From NCBI GenBank assembly GCA_009602735.1, contig WELA01002751.1, positions 97,610-161,609 of the forward strand: a stretch of DNA of 64,000 nt, written 5' to 3'. Shown one piece after another: positions 31,000-44,800 of the stretch (its first letter is position 1; each line of letters starts with the position of its first letter). Made by a program: the position numbers and the translations under genes. The stretch is from Mesotaenium endlicherianum. Lineage: Eukaryota; Streptophyta; Zygnematophyceae; Zygnematales; Mesotaeniaceae. The notes below the pieces were generated by a model that was not told where the DNA came from, did not search any database, and saw only the letters and a program-made list of their open reading frames with translations.

Positions 31000-33282
31000 A
31001 TGGGGCAAGCTAAAGTCCGTGGAAGCATAAAGGAACAGGAGTACAGGGCCCAGCCAGATCAAATTAACTGGTCAAGTCTACCCCCCGAGCTGCTCCAGGA
31101 CATACTGGCTCGAGTAGAGGCTGGCCACGTCCAGTGGCCTGCAAGGAGTAATGTCGTAGCTTGTGCAGGGGTCTGCCGCTCGTGGAGAAACATAATCAGG
31201 TATGAGGGCTGCTTCTTGCCCATTGATTTACTCGGGCTCAACCTCCGAGAGTGGAGAACAGTGTCTGATTACGACTGTTGAGCTAGTTATGTGTAGTTGC
31301 TTGATTGTTCTGAACCTACTGACTGCTATGACCACCGATTGCTTGTGTGTGACTAGGCCTATCTGGGTTGCTGTTACTCTCTTTTTATGCAGATGAGGAA
31401 GAGTGGAGTGCGCATGGAAAGGTGGCTAATATGGACGAGCAAATCTGCCGCTAACTATTCGTCATATTGGTATACCTGGTTGCAGAGAGTTGGTGACTAC
31501 TCGCTGCACAGATGGCCCATCGAGCATGACATTCCCACATCATCTGAGAGAAGCTGGGCCGCAGACGGATGCTGTCGAGTGCTCTATAAAGCGAAATCGG
31601 AAAACTGGCATATACACTTTATATTTAGGCACGTCCCCAAATCCGGCAGAGTGTGGGAAGTTTCTTATGGCTGCCAAAAAATGTGGTTGGCGCCCTTCTT
31701 GGTAAGGAACCTTCCCATGAAATATGTTGCTTCTAGTGTGCAATATGTGGGGTCTAGAACATAAGAAGAGGGAGCCAAGTCTACTGGTTCATTTCCAGAA
31801 ATGAGGGAAGTATTGCAGGTTTATCTGAGCTAATATTTTGGACACTGTATGACTTGTATGGGCTGACTATTTGTGAACTTCTAGCAAAGTATCCTTAAGC
31901 TTGGTGGTTATTTCTGTAGCTGTGGCATCAAGGGATTGGAGCTATGTGAGGCTTATTAAAAGCCTGATATCAACAACTATTGCATTTCCGTGAAGCTTTT
32001 TGGTTGGCTATTGTGTTGTGGCTTTGACATGCTGTGTTCTTTCGTGGTGCAGTACGGACTACATAGTCTCCCTGGACTCCCACAACTTTGCAAGGAGTGG
32101 AAATCATTATCTAGGAAGACTGCGTGCCAACTTTTTAAGCACGAAGTTTGGTATCTTCGACAGTCAGCCACCGCCACTGGGTGCTTGCAAGGCAACCCCT
32201 GCTCCCTCACCCTCATCATGGAGCCCCCTGTGTGTGGCTGGATCTTCGAGGGCTTCGGCTGCCTTAGCGCCTGTTCCTGTAGTGTCAGTCGCTTATGCAT
32301 TGAATGTGCTGGGCACGCGCGGTCCCCGACGCATCCAGTGCACTCTTCATGAAGCTCCTGCAGACGAGGGTGTTCAGATAGCAGATCTCAGCAGCCAGAT
32401 TGGGGCAGCTGCTATAGCTCCAGTTGGTGCGTCACGTGGCTCGCGGGTCGCTTCAGGTGCTGTTGCCGATTGCAGTGTGTGCACCACTGGATGCGATTGT
32501 CCGGAGTGCGGAGGACCTGCCACAAAGGAGCCCATGGTGCTGAAGAACAAGCCTCCAAGATGGCATGAGCAGCTTCAGGTATGTCTTGTTCTACGCCTTT
32601 CGTGAATCTCATAGGGTCCGCTTGCAAACCCGGGCGTCAACTTGCAAATAATCTCACAGTTGTTGTGCATACTTGGTCTGCAAAGTGACCATAGTGGACA
32701 TGGGTGCACATTGGAAGTTCTACAGATGAGTTGGTGGCTGGTTGCAACCATCCTTTTGCAAAAAAATTGGCGCTAAGCATAAGATTGGGGTCTCTTTCAG
32801 TGCCACATATAGGGGTGGTTGGGAACTTTTGTTGCTGACATGGGAGGCTATCTAACGAAGAGCATTTATGATGCTTTCTTGCAGTGCTGGTGCCTCAATT
32901 TCCGTGGAAGGGTGACTGTTGCGTCTGTAAAGAACTTCCAGCTTGTGGATGGCGCAGGCGCCTCAGATTCTGACAAACCTGTCATCCTACAGTTTGGCAA
33001 AATCGCCAAAGATACCTTCACAATGGATTACAGATACCCACTGTCAGCTTTTCAGGTACATCTATTTTTCTTCTGCTGGCGGCAAAAGCCGCATTTGTTC
33101 CTTCCATGAATTATGTGGAAACTAGTGCAACTGATTGCAAAGGGCTCAAGCGAGAAGTAAGGTCCATATGTATCCCGTCAAAGCAGAAGCCTGATCATGT
33201 GACTGACTCACTATAATGTGCATGTTGGCAGGCCTTCGCCATCTGCTTGAGCAGTTTTGATACTCGGGTTGCATGTGAGTGA
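31000..33282 (+). CDS. Tubby-like F-box protein (TLP), 5 coding exons, 387 aa
   Basis: Predicted exons 31,000-31,199; 31,486-31,701; 32,053-32,578; 32,885-33,055; 33,232-33,282. All have GT-AG borders and consistent phases. The N-terminus has an F-box (about residues 24-66, [19 protein letters not shown] ... VCRSWRNI) that would dock to SKP1 in an SCF ubiquitin ligase. The rest is the tubby domain: TFPHHLR...[64 protein letters not shown], then [20 protein letters not shown] and [15 protein letters not shown], ending ...ACE as in plant TLPs. Plant TLPs bind membrane phosphoinositides and act in ABA and stress signalling. An Ala/Pro/Ser-rich insert sits between QPP and the GTRGPRR strand. It is convergent with LSM4. 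Confidence 0.93.
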
Positions 33283-35793
33283 TGCGACGAGGGCGCAAGC
33301 CTTACACTGCAGGTACAGTCAGTATTGCTGACTTCAAGTAGACCAAGGCATTCTAGAGATGCAACGTGGCCCATTACGCGGTCCATCGTTGCACGTGGAT
33401 ATAAGCCACATTATGCAGTTTGGGGAACAGGTATGCAGGGCACTCTAATGGGGTTTGGGTGGGCATTCATATAGGCATCAGTTTGCCTACATTTGTTAGC
33501 CAAAATGACTAACCTCATGTACTTATAGGATTATTTAAATAAGATGGAAGGTCCTCCCACGTACATGTAGGGCTCATGCCCTATCAGTAGGCATGATGAA
33601 GAAAGCACACCTGGTGGCGTTTCTAAGTTACTGTAAGGTTAGATTTGCTTATTCAAGGTAGATGGTGTACAAATTAGAGTTCCGACTATTGTGTCATGAA
33701 CAGGTAGCTAGTTGGTGATAGCAGCAATAATGGACGTGGGTGATTTATTCGGTGTTCATGCTGACTTTATGTTCATACCCTACGGTGCAAAATTCTGCAC
33801 TGCTTTTAAGACTGTGCTTCACACTCGGGCAATCTTCAATCTTAAGTTCTCTTTGCTTCAACTTGTTTAGGGCTGAAAGGTGGTCTGTGCTCGAAATTGT
33901 GTTGGCTATGTACATCGGACTTGTCTCAATGAGCGCTGACCGTGGAGTATTGCATGTTGCAAACCTTCGACCACCAAAGCAGAAATTATATTGAAAAGAG
34001 ATTTTAGGCCCGTCTATAGCACATTGTGACGAGCAAGTAGCTTGTCAAATAAATCCGCTAAGCTGCACTAGAGGAGCATCAGCTGGTTAGCCAGAACTGT
34101 GAATAGGTCCATGGACGTCATGATTAATAAGCTACTCAATCTCTACTAATTTTGTCAGTCAGTTTCTTCATCGACTCAATGCCGACCAAGCATCAGTTAA
34201 CATTTTCTGTGAACTGCCATAGTAGTACTCTGGATCCAGTGCAAGTAGCAGTGCTTCAGTCATTGTCCTGCATCCATGAGAGAAGAACATCATATATTTA
34301 AAAACCTCACTTTGACCTCAGGCTGCAATCGGCTTCGAAATTCTAGAAGCTGGTGTTCTGCGCTCCTTCGGATGTAAAGACTCCCATATCTTGGTTACCC
34401 GTTGTGGAGGATACTATTAGAACAAGCTTTTGTACCAAAACAGTAACGAACACTCAAATGTCGCAAACCAAAGTTTGACAAGTGTTCAAATTTGATCGAT
34501 TTCACACGTGTTGTCTCATCGACAAACGAAACCCTCATAAGGCTTCTCTTTGCAAAGAAGCGTCATTGCAGCAGGAAGGTAGCTGCTACACATACCCACC
34601 CACCCACCCCTCTAACCCTCCACTCCACTGAGAGGTGCACGAGGCAGGCAACGAAGTTGGTGCCAGCGATAGCCTTAGCCATGCACAATAATGTGGTTGT
34701 TGTTGTTAGCGTTGCAATATGTTATGTCGATTGGCAGTAACCAACGGCGGCGATTCGACGGTCAACCTCAACACAGTAAGAGTGCAATTGCCAATCCATA
34801 GTGTTGGTTAGGAGTTGGAATATAGTTGTCTTGACCTTTTGTATTGTTTTTAAATGTCAAGTACAGATAAGCGTAGCAGCATGTAGGAAAGGACTAGACA
34901 AGAACAGATGATGCGCAATTGTAGCATACTACTACTCCTACTATTCGCTCTACAATCACCTTCTTTCTTTTGAAATCAGGCAATTTGAACACAAATTGTC
35001 AAATTTGTATTGTCAACACAGCTTTAAGTGGGCAACACATCCTTACGTGCAAGGAATCAGTTTGGTAGTATCACGAGTGCCTTAGAGAGAGAATGTTGTG
35101 CATGTCACACATTGACCATATTGGCTGAAAGAGCCACAAAATAAACTTCAAACGCAATGGGCATCTTGTCTATACAATTGACTCATGTTTGTGTCGTGCA
35201 AGGAAGTAATGAACCATGGTACCAGGAGTGTTTTTGGAAAAAAATTATTGAGATGAGACTCGATGGCCATTTCAAATCCTTGCAAGGGATGAAAAGCTCT
35301 ACCTTTAAAAGTTTGCGGCAAGAAGTTGCTCTTATTCCTACATGGACCTTACAAAGCACTAACGTTGCTAACACGAATCTGGTGCATAAAACGCATGTGC
35401 CAGTTTACTCGAGCTGTGCAGCAGATCCATGAGGCTAGCGCTGCAACAAGAAGACTGAGTGCTATGATTATACTAAGCTCATGCAAAACCTAAATTGTAC
35501 CGAATAAGCATGTTCTGGCCAAGCTTTTTCAGAAGTTTCAGTCCTCGAGAAGGTGGCTTTGGAATGACAAAAATACCTACCGGCATATGACCTACTTTTC
35601 AGAGAGATAAAATTTGTCAACCCACGTCAACGTCAAGGAATATCTCATGATATCAAACAACAAACCAGGATCGACCCATTTCAGCCCGCTGGCTGTGTCA
35701 GTATCGGTCAGCAAAACATTCCTTTCTGTCGATGGAGAAATGATAATGCCATCAACAGGGCTGCTATCCTCGCCCTCTCCGTCCACCTGGCAA
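33283..35793. other. Spacer between tubby-like gene and LSM4
   Basis: Holds the 3' untranslated regions of two convergent genes; nothing else recognised. Near 34,590-34,610 is a short (CCCA)n run. Several TATATA/AAATAA-like stretches could serve as polyadenylation signals, but I could not pick one. Confidence 0.45.
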
Positions 35794-38092
35794 TCACAAG
35801 CCACAACTTTTAGGACGTCTACCCAAACCCCCATCAGTCCCTGAAGATGGTATAGAGAAGCACAACCAAAGCCTTTCACAGGTTACACATTTTGCCCCAT
35901 AGCTTCACTTATTTACTCCAGCTTTCTGATGTTGCAAGACAGCTCGTTCGTTAAGAGTGTCCAACTGTGGCAGAAAAAGCGACCTCCCTTCAATGGCTGG
36001 CTTTGGCTAGCACCATCACGTATTGACCATGTCGAGCAACTCCTCAAAATACAGCTATAGTAAGTTGCAGACGAGGAAAAGAGGACAGCAACACATGATG
36101 AAAGTTGGTTGGAGGCATACCTCGACCACCACCGTCATACGAGCGACCACCTCGTCCACCTCCCCCACCCCCTCGTCCCCCCCTCCCTCCCCTCTCTCCT
36201 CCACCCCCTCCTCGACTAAAGCCCTCTTCGGGATAACCCCTACCTCTTCCCCGACCACCACCACCTCGTCCACCATCATATGCTCCTTCCTCTGCCCCTC
36301 GACCGCGCCCCCGACCCCTGCCTTGTGCAGGCCGCCTATCTGTTCCCCAGACCACTCAGAACCAGTGTTACTAGTTCACTCCTGCCATTACTGAGCTGCC
36401 TCAGGGCCAAAATTTTTGCACACGGCCATATAAGAACTGCTTGACCAAAAGGTACACCCTAGGCTAGCTCTTAGATATGTAGGCCTTTTTAATATCAAGA
36501 AGATGTGGTACCCAAGCTTTCACATTTGAAGGGCCACTCCAACTCATAGAACCTCTCAAGCCAATGCTGCCGCACAGAAGCAGTCCTCGGAGCCATCATG
36601 CCTTTCATATGGTAAAAACACACATCAACCACTGTGACCAGCAAGAGCAACTGTAGCCCTGTAACCCAGGAGAGGACATATGTTTGGGTGGGAATCTTTG
36701 GAAGAGACCTGAGTATTTGACGACCTCGTCCTGCACCTTGTCTATCACCTGGCCCAGCAAAGGATAAACTCCACCCCCTTCAATTGTCTCAAATAGCACA
36801 CCCTATTCAACTCCATCAAAGAAGCACCAAGAGCTGGGGCAACAGTACAACTGCAAGTACCAAATATTATGCAAACTTTTCAAATATAATCTCGTCAGAC
36901 CTAAGAGAAAATTCAGGCATTAACGCCTTTGAAGTACTCACACCGGGCTTTGCAAGGAGGATAAGGGACGTCAGACTTAGCACGTGCAAAGAAGTTGTCA
37001 GGATGTTGCCAAACTTCAAACCCTCCTTGAAAAAGACGGCGTAGATACACTGAAACTGGAAGTCTAGAATGCAATATTGACATAAAAGTCATCTACAGGT
37101 GCCACGATAGGTTAGGAGGGAGTCGCTTATTGCGTCTTTCAATCCAATTACGTAGATGACCGACTGCCTGTCTCCCTCAGATCACAACGAAGTACTCATT
37201 ACTAGGTTCTCCCACCTGTTACACACTAAACGGTAAAGAAGCGGGCAATGTTCTTCAACTCGCGTGTAGTGCACCCCTTCTCGGCTTACACGTATTCACA
37301 TGTGTTCCACATGCAAATCTGTGTGAACTGCCATACCTCATCGGGCACTCGCAGATATTTGATGGTATTTCCACGAATATAGCACTCAGGCATTCTCCAA
37401 AAGCGGTCACCATCTTTAGACGTGCAAATTACTTCACGTAAATGGATATTCATCCATGTATCACAGCTAACCAAGTGTCCATTGTACGTTTCGCCATTCT
37501 TTAATTCCACAAGCTGCATCAAATCAAAAACAGTCCTCCTGTCTATGAGAACAAATACATCCGGCAGGGTGCACTATATTCTATTGCCACAACGAGCTCC
37601 CAAGACTTCCACTATCACCGCCATAAGGATCAGCTTGCAATCTCTGCTTGCTAACTCAATACTACTGCATGCCTGGGTGTGCGCATATGTATATCTGATA
37701 AGAATATGATCCACAACATAGGTGCACCTTTGCCACAATGTAACATAAGAGCCAGGCATCCACTATGTGACGTATCATCAGATATGCTAGACAATATGAT
37801 ACTTTTCCACTTTGTGTATACGTGCACGTATACGCGGTCTATCAGCGATCATAGTATTGAGGCTTACGGAGTTCCGAGAGCTGCTCACCATAGGATGTCC
37901 CTGGGCAGTCTTTAGAAGAGATAGTGGAAGCTGAAGACACCAACAAAGAAAATCTTCCAAAACACAATGTCAGCAAAGAGTGACTTACACACTAGGCATG
38001 AAATGTCCTTTTATTGGATGGATGGCTTATGGTGCTATTGTGTCAAGCAGAACCATGCAGACCTGAAAAAAGCTGTCCAATTAACTCACCAT
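35794..38092 (-). CDS. LSM4: U6 snRNA-associated Sm-like protein LSM4
   Basis: Minus strand. Exon 1 supplies only the start codon (38,090-38,092, ATG followed at once by the donor GTGAGT). Then 37,889-37,930 ([14 protein letters not shown]), 37,337-37,513 ([15 protein letters not shown] ... IKYLRVPDE), 36,709-36,748 ([13 protein letters not shown]) and 36,121-36,339 ([14 protein letters not shown] and a Gly/Arg-rich tail with RGG repeats). The last exon is uncertain: either read-through to a stop at 36,044, or splicing at CGAG|GTATGC to 35,794-35,840 ([14 protein letters not shown]). The Sm fold with Sm1 ([14 protein letters not shown]) and Sm2 ([13 protein letters not shown]) is nearly identical to known plant and animal LSM4. 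It works in the LSM2-8 ring on U6 snRNA in the nucleus and LSM1-7 in mRNA decapping; the RGG tail supports P-body association. Confidence 0.93.
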
Positions 38093-38871
38093 CTTAGACT
38101 AGTAGCTGGTTGTGCCTTCTCGGTGTGAGCTGCAAACACCTGCTCAGATAAATTGCAAACTGAGCATGGCCATCGGCCACCCTTTCATAACCAGCTCTAG
38201 GAAGTCCAGTGCCCTGACGAGCACGTAAAGTGCATAGGCCCTCTCACAATCATGTACAACCTTCCCGACGGTGAAGAACCTTCTTTCAATCTTAGCTGGG
38301 CTCAGCTGGGCTTACCCTGGCTTACCCCTTGGTATCGAAACGGTATGCTCCCCCAGCTCACCACGGTGCACCGCACGGTGCACCACTGTGCACCACGCTA
38401 TAGTCTACCCTGGTCTTCTCTTGTCCATCCTGGTCAACCACTATCCTCGCTCGTCATAGCTCGAGCAAATTCCAGCTTTTTAAACACCACGTCGTTCGTA
38501 AGATACTCGACAGCTAGCGACGTCTGCGGGTAGTAGAACGGCGGTACGGAAGTAGCTCATAACACTAGGAGGCGATATTCTGCGACTTGCATACTTCCAG
38601 GTGCTGCAGCTCGGACACATGCATATTTAAATTAAAATGCACTAAACAGAAACGTTTTGCTTATTCAGAGTTAGCATGTGACGAACAACTTTGTCCGCAC
38701 TTCGTGCCTGCTTGGGTTGTCGCATGCGAGGGATAATCTAGGTGCATATGTGCAGGAAGGTGCTAAGTTCTTCATGTTCACGCGGTTGCTATACTCCGCG
38801 TACACACTTTAAGTGAGATGATCCGCTCAATGCTTAGACAGGCAGGATAGGGAGGAAATTCTGAGCTGAAG
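38093..38871. promoter_or_regulatory. Shared LSM4/GPHR divergent promoter region
   Basis: 779 bp lie between the two start codons, so both promoters and 5' untranslated regions must fit here or overlap exons. Around 38,361-38,398 the motif CACGGTGCACC / ACTGTGCACCA repeats three times, and 38,296-38,330 has repeated GCTGGGCT/CTGGCTTAC. No clear TATA box is placed at a usual distance from either ATG. Confidence 0.5.
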
Positions 38872-41800
38872 ATGATTGGCTCGTTTCTCTTTGAAGCCTT
38901 CATCATCATCTGCTCGCTGGTCCTGCTCTTTGCAGGAGGCTGGTGGTTTCTCAATCAGCAGCTTTATAAGGATTATGAAGAGCGTAGACTGATTGTTGAA
39001 GTTCTTTTTTGTAGCGTGTTCGCTTTCTCTTGCAACCTCTTACAATTGGTCCTTTTCGAAATATTGCCCGTGTTGGGGAGAAAGTAAGTATCACAATTCT
39101 GTGCTGCGTCTTCGCTCTTGTTCTGTTTTAGCTTTCCTTACATATCGTCCACCTCAACAGTCACGTAACATCCAAAACTCCAAAGTTTTAAATCTCTAGT
39201 TTGGAAACAGGTGTTGCTTCACCGAGGCTCGAGTTGAGGTACTTTGCACATACAGTGTTATTCAGGTCGTACTTACAGGCAGTCTGATGCCGGTATACAG
39301 AGTTCAACTCTTGCCACGAGGCAGCTTGCCATATCTAAATAGCAAGCATGTGATCTTTGATGCAGTGCGCGGTTGCTGACCTGGAGGGTAGACCTCTTTT
39401 GTTTGATCACCATTCTGGTGTTCATCTTGCCCTACTACCACTGCTTTATGATTCTTTGCAATACTGGTGAGCTGAAACTCTTGCCAACCAAAGTGATGTC
39501 TGCCTTGTCCAGAATCTTCCACCTCTTACCTGGAATGTACAGCGCACTCGGCAATTGCTTTGATGCTAATGAGGGGTCGAATACTAACACAGGGTATGGA
39601 GCCAGTTATTTCCCTTCCAGCCAAAGTGGGTGTATGTTTATAAAAGTACAGTGTGACTCAGCTTTCAGGAGGTTCGAACGTTGTCAACACACATGGTCGC
39701 TCGTTTACTGCAAATTATATAGAAAGCGGTGACGAGTGTTGATAACTTCTCCTTATATCTGGCGTGAAGTAAAACAGGTTTGGGGGCTTAGTACACACAC
39801 GGAGTACGAGGAGGGTTCTCAAAGCCACACTTATGCAAAGCCGCAAGCTGCCATTAGTGGTTGCCAATTAATATACTAATTCCAAATATTTACCCGTGTT
39901 TGTAGATACACGTGTAAAAATGTGGAATAGTACTGGAGTTTACAGACGGGACTCTTTGTTGAAGCTTATTCGCAAGTGATCATCCACTCAAGGAATCTAG
40001 ATACAAATTGCCAATAAGCTGTCGCATGAAGCAGAATTTATGTTGGCTCTTATGTATAATCTCTTATACAACCTGATTATTTTGCACGACACACTTACAT
40101 GTGCATGTGTCTGTCGTGTTTCTGCATCACGTGATCTCTGTGTTCCTCTACCTGCTCATATCCAGCAAACATCAGAGGGCATACCTGTACTGGTGAAAGC
40201 ATCAAGTACTGATGATTCAAAGTGCAGCTTCAATGGATGTCCTACCCTTTCCAGCTTCGATGGATGTGCACACTCTGGAAGAGATATGCTAAAGTCTAGT
40301 CACATTTATGTTTTCAGGCCCTCAAAAATTTATTTCTGCTTCGTAAGTCCACTCCCCTGACTTGGAGGGATGTTGATGCCTCCAGGCATGCAGAAGGAGA
40401 GAGCGGCAGTGGGAGCCATTATTTTTCTGGCAGCCTTCCTGTACGCCTTCTGGCGCATGGGTATCCACTTCCCTATGCCTTCACCGGACAAAGGTGAGAA
40501 AAATGCAGACAAGGAAGCTTGTTAGCGCTAGATCATATCGAATTGATAAGGGACAATTGGTGTCTCAGCCCTCTAAAGCCCTCCCACGCCAACAAACCCA
40601 TGCACGTGCCTCTGTGTTAGGGCCTCGTCATTAGTGTCCCAGAAGTAGGGCAAATGAGGAATTTGTGTGCACATGCTCCGCCTGTGACTGCTGGTTTTGG
40701 TGCCCTGTGCAGGCTTCTTCACCGTCCCCCAGCTGGTGAGTCGAGTGGGTGTGATCGGCGTGTCCCTCATGGCTGTGCTGTCGGGCTTCGGAGTCGTCAA
40801 TCTTCCCTATAGCTACCTCTCCCTCTTCATCAGGTCTGTCCTCTTCCCGTCCTTGTCTCTGTCCTCCTGGCCTGTGTGGACTCTTCTGTGCATATGGTAT
40901 GTGTCAAAGGGAGCCCTGGGGACCACACACCCATCCGTAACTATAATCTGCCCCATGTGCGGATCTCTAGCATTGACGCATAACACAGTACTATCTTTGA
41001 GCTGACTCTGCTGGGGAAGAGCCCTGCGTCCTTGACAGGATTGCGAATGTCATATGCACATAGACATGCAAACACCGGCAGTCCACCTGATCTGTGCAAT
41101 CGCCGAGTGGCTGAGACATCAGATTCCCCTCCCTCTTTCACGTCACTGCCCGCAACTGTGTGGGCTAAGACGAGGAGACCGGTTCTTTGCAATGTTAACT
41201 TCGTGGTTGCAGTAATTTTATGAGGAAATGCGCGTGTGACGGCGTGCAGGGAGATAGAGGAGGAGGACATATCCACTCTGGAGAGACGACTCATGGTGGC
41301 TCTGGAGCTGAGTGTGGCCAAGAAGAAGAAAGTTGTGCTGGCAAGACGGCAACTGGACCGCCTGCATCGAGCTCCCCAGGTGAAGGCCGCTTCTTGCATC
41401 CTTATAGACACATGGCAACCTGTGCTCGATGCTTTGATCGAGGAGAGCCCCAAGTATTTGGGGGAGTGCGTGCCCAGAAGAGGCTCCAGCATGTCTGATC
41501 ATGTGGGCTGCATCTGCGTGCACCTTGTGGCATCAGCAGCAGGCAGGGGCTGGCGATGCTCAAGGGGAGGCCTGGTTCTTGAAGCGCCTAGTCAGCACCG
41601 TCGTGCGATCCAGCCAGGAGGAAGAGCGAGAGGCCGGTAGGTCTCTATCTGGGCAGCTGCTTTGTGTCGAGGTGCTCGCGCCGCTCCCCTGACACCCAGA
41701 GTCGTGCCTCTGGGTCGTTCTCCGTTCAAGTGTGCTCTAGCTCTCCTCTGTCACGTGCTCGTTCATTGGCCTGGAAGGCGCACGTGCTTTTTGGCGTTGC

Positions 41801-44800
41801 AACGCTGTGTGGTAGATGCAGTCAGTTCCTCAAGTTCTCTTGTGTCTCCCTCGGGGTGAAGCTTGCCCGCGTGGCCTGACAAGAGAGTGTTGAGCTGGCT
41901 GGTGTAGACATACTGAGCCTGGAGGCGGAGGTGCGAGCGCTGGAAGATCTCTCCAAGGGCCTCTTTCTGGAAGTGTGTGAGCTTCGCCAGGCCAAAGTAC
42001 TTGCTAACAACCTCCACCCCCTGCTGACTCAGCTCTTGACTAACTAAGTCCCTTGCGCTCTCTTTGCACACATTTCTCTTCCTCCCCCTTCTCAGGAAGC
42101 TCTCTAGTTGAAGGTGAAGGTGCTTTGACTTAGACAGCAGTTAGTGCTTAGCTGCTGCAGAAGGAAAGGGTGTCCTTCACCTACTAGGTGGGTTTGTATG
42201 TGTGGGTGTTGTGCACGCGTGCGTGGATGTTGCCCTCGCCTTGTTTGTGATTTTGATAAGCATCCTGCAAATAGTGAAGAGCACGTGCGCATGTTCTGGC
42301 AAAGTCAGGTAGCACATACTCTTTGGTGACATGCACTGGTTTTCAGGCGTGACAGTTGAGGCTCGCTTGTGTGAGGCTGTATGTGCATGAGCGCTTGAAC
42401 TCATACAAAGAGCATGTGGGGTGGAGATTGGTGCAGGAGGCCATGGCGTACTCGCGGACGTGGAGAGGCCATGTGAAGAACCTGCTGGGCTATGCTTGCT
42501 CCGCTTATTGTGTATATAAAATGTACAGTGTATGTGCTGTGTGCCATGCCCTTCCACCTCTGAATTGTACTGGTAGCTTCATGCGCAGCCCATGCACGTA
42601 CACATTGATACGACGGATTAAAATTTGTTGCGTTGACCTTTCTCCGCCAATTTACCATGTGAAGTATAGCAGCTGTATGTTTTGTATCATGCCTGAGAAT
42701 TGTCGCGGTTTCTGCGTTAGCATCGTTAGCTTCAGTCCACCTGTGGCTGCCGTGTGAGGAGATAGTCCGGAAGGGCGATGGAGCATATTTCTCTGAACCC
42801 TCTATGCTTGGTTGGGTGTGGATGTGCTGGGCCTCTCTACTTTGTGGCAGTCAATGCGCAGTGTCATATTCAAAGAGGTTTGCTCCTGCCCAATGGCCCT
42901 CACCTGCCGATACAATGCATGTGCCATATGTCTGGCAATTGCCGCAGGCTGCATGTGCTACTCCTGGCTCGTGCGTGAGACTGTGACGCTCTAGCACAGG
43001 AATGTTTAAACTGTGCCTCTTCCTGCATGTTCATCGCTTGGATGGGAGTGTCAAGTGCGATGCCTGATGCAACGCTGGCGCAGTCTGGAAGGGCTGCTGT
43101 TGCAGGGGCTCAATATTGTGTCTCTCGTTTGCTCCGCTGCATCCACGTCCTGTGCTGGTATTGACTGTGCCAGGGAGTGGGGCGGCGCTGCAGGGCCTGG
43201 AAGTGCTGGAGGGGGGGGGATCGGGCCACCGCGTGGATCCTGTCACTCGCACGCTGGTGTTTGTCCTGCACTTTTTCCAGATCAAAGTGAACGTCGCCCT
43301 CTGGTCCCAGGTGCGAGCCCGCTCGTCATTGCACTCGCTTTTTCTTCTGATTTGGTGTATGTGGCCCGGTGCAAAAAGTTCTTCACTCTTGGAGCGTTTC
43401 GTGCTGCCGCTTGCCTGTCCTCAGAAATTTAACCACACAAAACTAGGACACCACATAACATCAGAATATGCTGGACCTGTTACATAGAGACACTGCTGCT
43501 GCGTGGGTCGCTTTGTTGAGGTCCAGCTATGCTCACTTAGTGTGTCTAAGCAGACTGCCACTCTTCTCTTCTGATGCTCCAAGAGCTCCGTGGGCTCGAC
43601 TTGATGCTATGGGGCACACAATGTCGAAGTCTGCCACCGGCCATACTTCTCCAAACTCTCAGCCAGGTGGTAGCAGCAACGTGGATCAACTGACGTTCGT
43701 CTCCTCATTTTGCTGATTGGCAGTACATTTCGTTGATATTTATCGGCATGCTGATTACCATCTCGCTGCGAGGCTTTCTGTCAAACCTCATGAAGGTGAG
43801 TTAGCCAACCAAGGCCGTGGCCTCTTGTGAAACACCATTGCTTCTGCGTCTGATCGCTGCCACAGGTTCCGTAACACGAGGTGTGTGATACGCGTGATAG
43901 TTGGTGCAGGCCTTTACACGTCAATAGACCAGATTAAGGAGGTAGGTCCTTTGAGTAGGGCGTCTTGCTGACTCAGTAATATAGTCTTCCGTTTGATTAT
44001 GCCAGGTAGGGCTAATTCTCCAATAAATACATGTGTCTCGTCCTCCAGAGCACAGATGCGTCGTCTTTGGCGCCATGCAGACTGTTTGTTGCAATGTGAT
44101 GACATTTTTGATTCACTGCGCCACAGCCTTGTTTCGTGAGCATCAGTATCGCACCTTGTTAGTGCCAACCCAAAATGATGGCACCAATGGCTCTGTGAGG
44201 CAGTTGGCTGACTTGGAGTTCGAGGCTCTGCTCAAGACATGTCTGGTGTTCTCTGTATTGACGTTGTGCCAATTGGGGGTGGAGGGGTCGAGACAACAGT
44301 TTCTGTTTGCTGTTTCGGCTGGAGGCAGCGGCACTTCCAGCAATGTGGTGCTTTTTCTTGCCGAAATTATGGGCATGTACTTCATATCCTCAATTTTGCT
44401 CATTAGAAAGAGCCTTGCCGACAAATACAGGTGCGTTTGTGCGTGCCTGTCCCCTCTTGGACTCGCCAGTAGTCTATGAGCTGTGTCAGGGATGTTCTGA
44501 TCGTTTTTTTCCTATGTGGCTTCTAGAAGCTCACTGCGTTCTTGGAGTTCAGGCCTCCAGTATACTGCACTACTGACATGTCCTTTCCGGTGTTGTGGCC
44601 TGGCTTAGCTTCATATGTATGATGATGATGTAACATATGAAGCAGATAAATTTAGTTGGGTTAGCTGCAATAATCTGGACTACTAGTTGCTGCCACTGCG
44701 CGTTCTGAGTTTTGCATATGCGTATGTATTAGTTGTGAAACCGATATATCACATCCCGTTTAGCGTGTGGAGCAAGGCTCCGTGCCTGTGTAGTAAGTTG

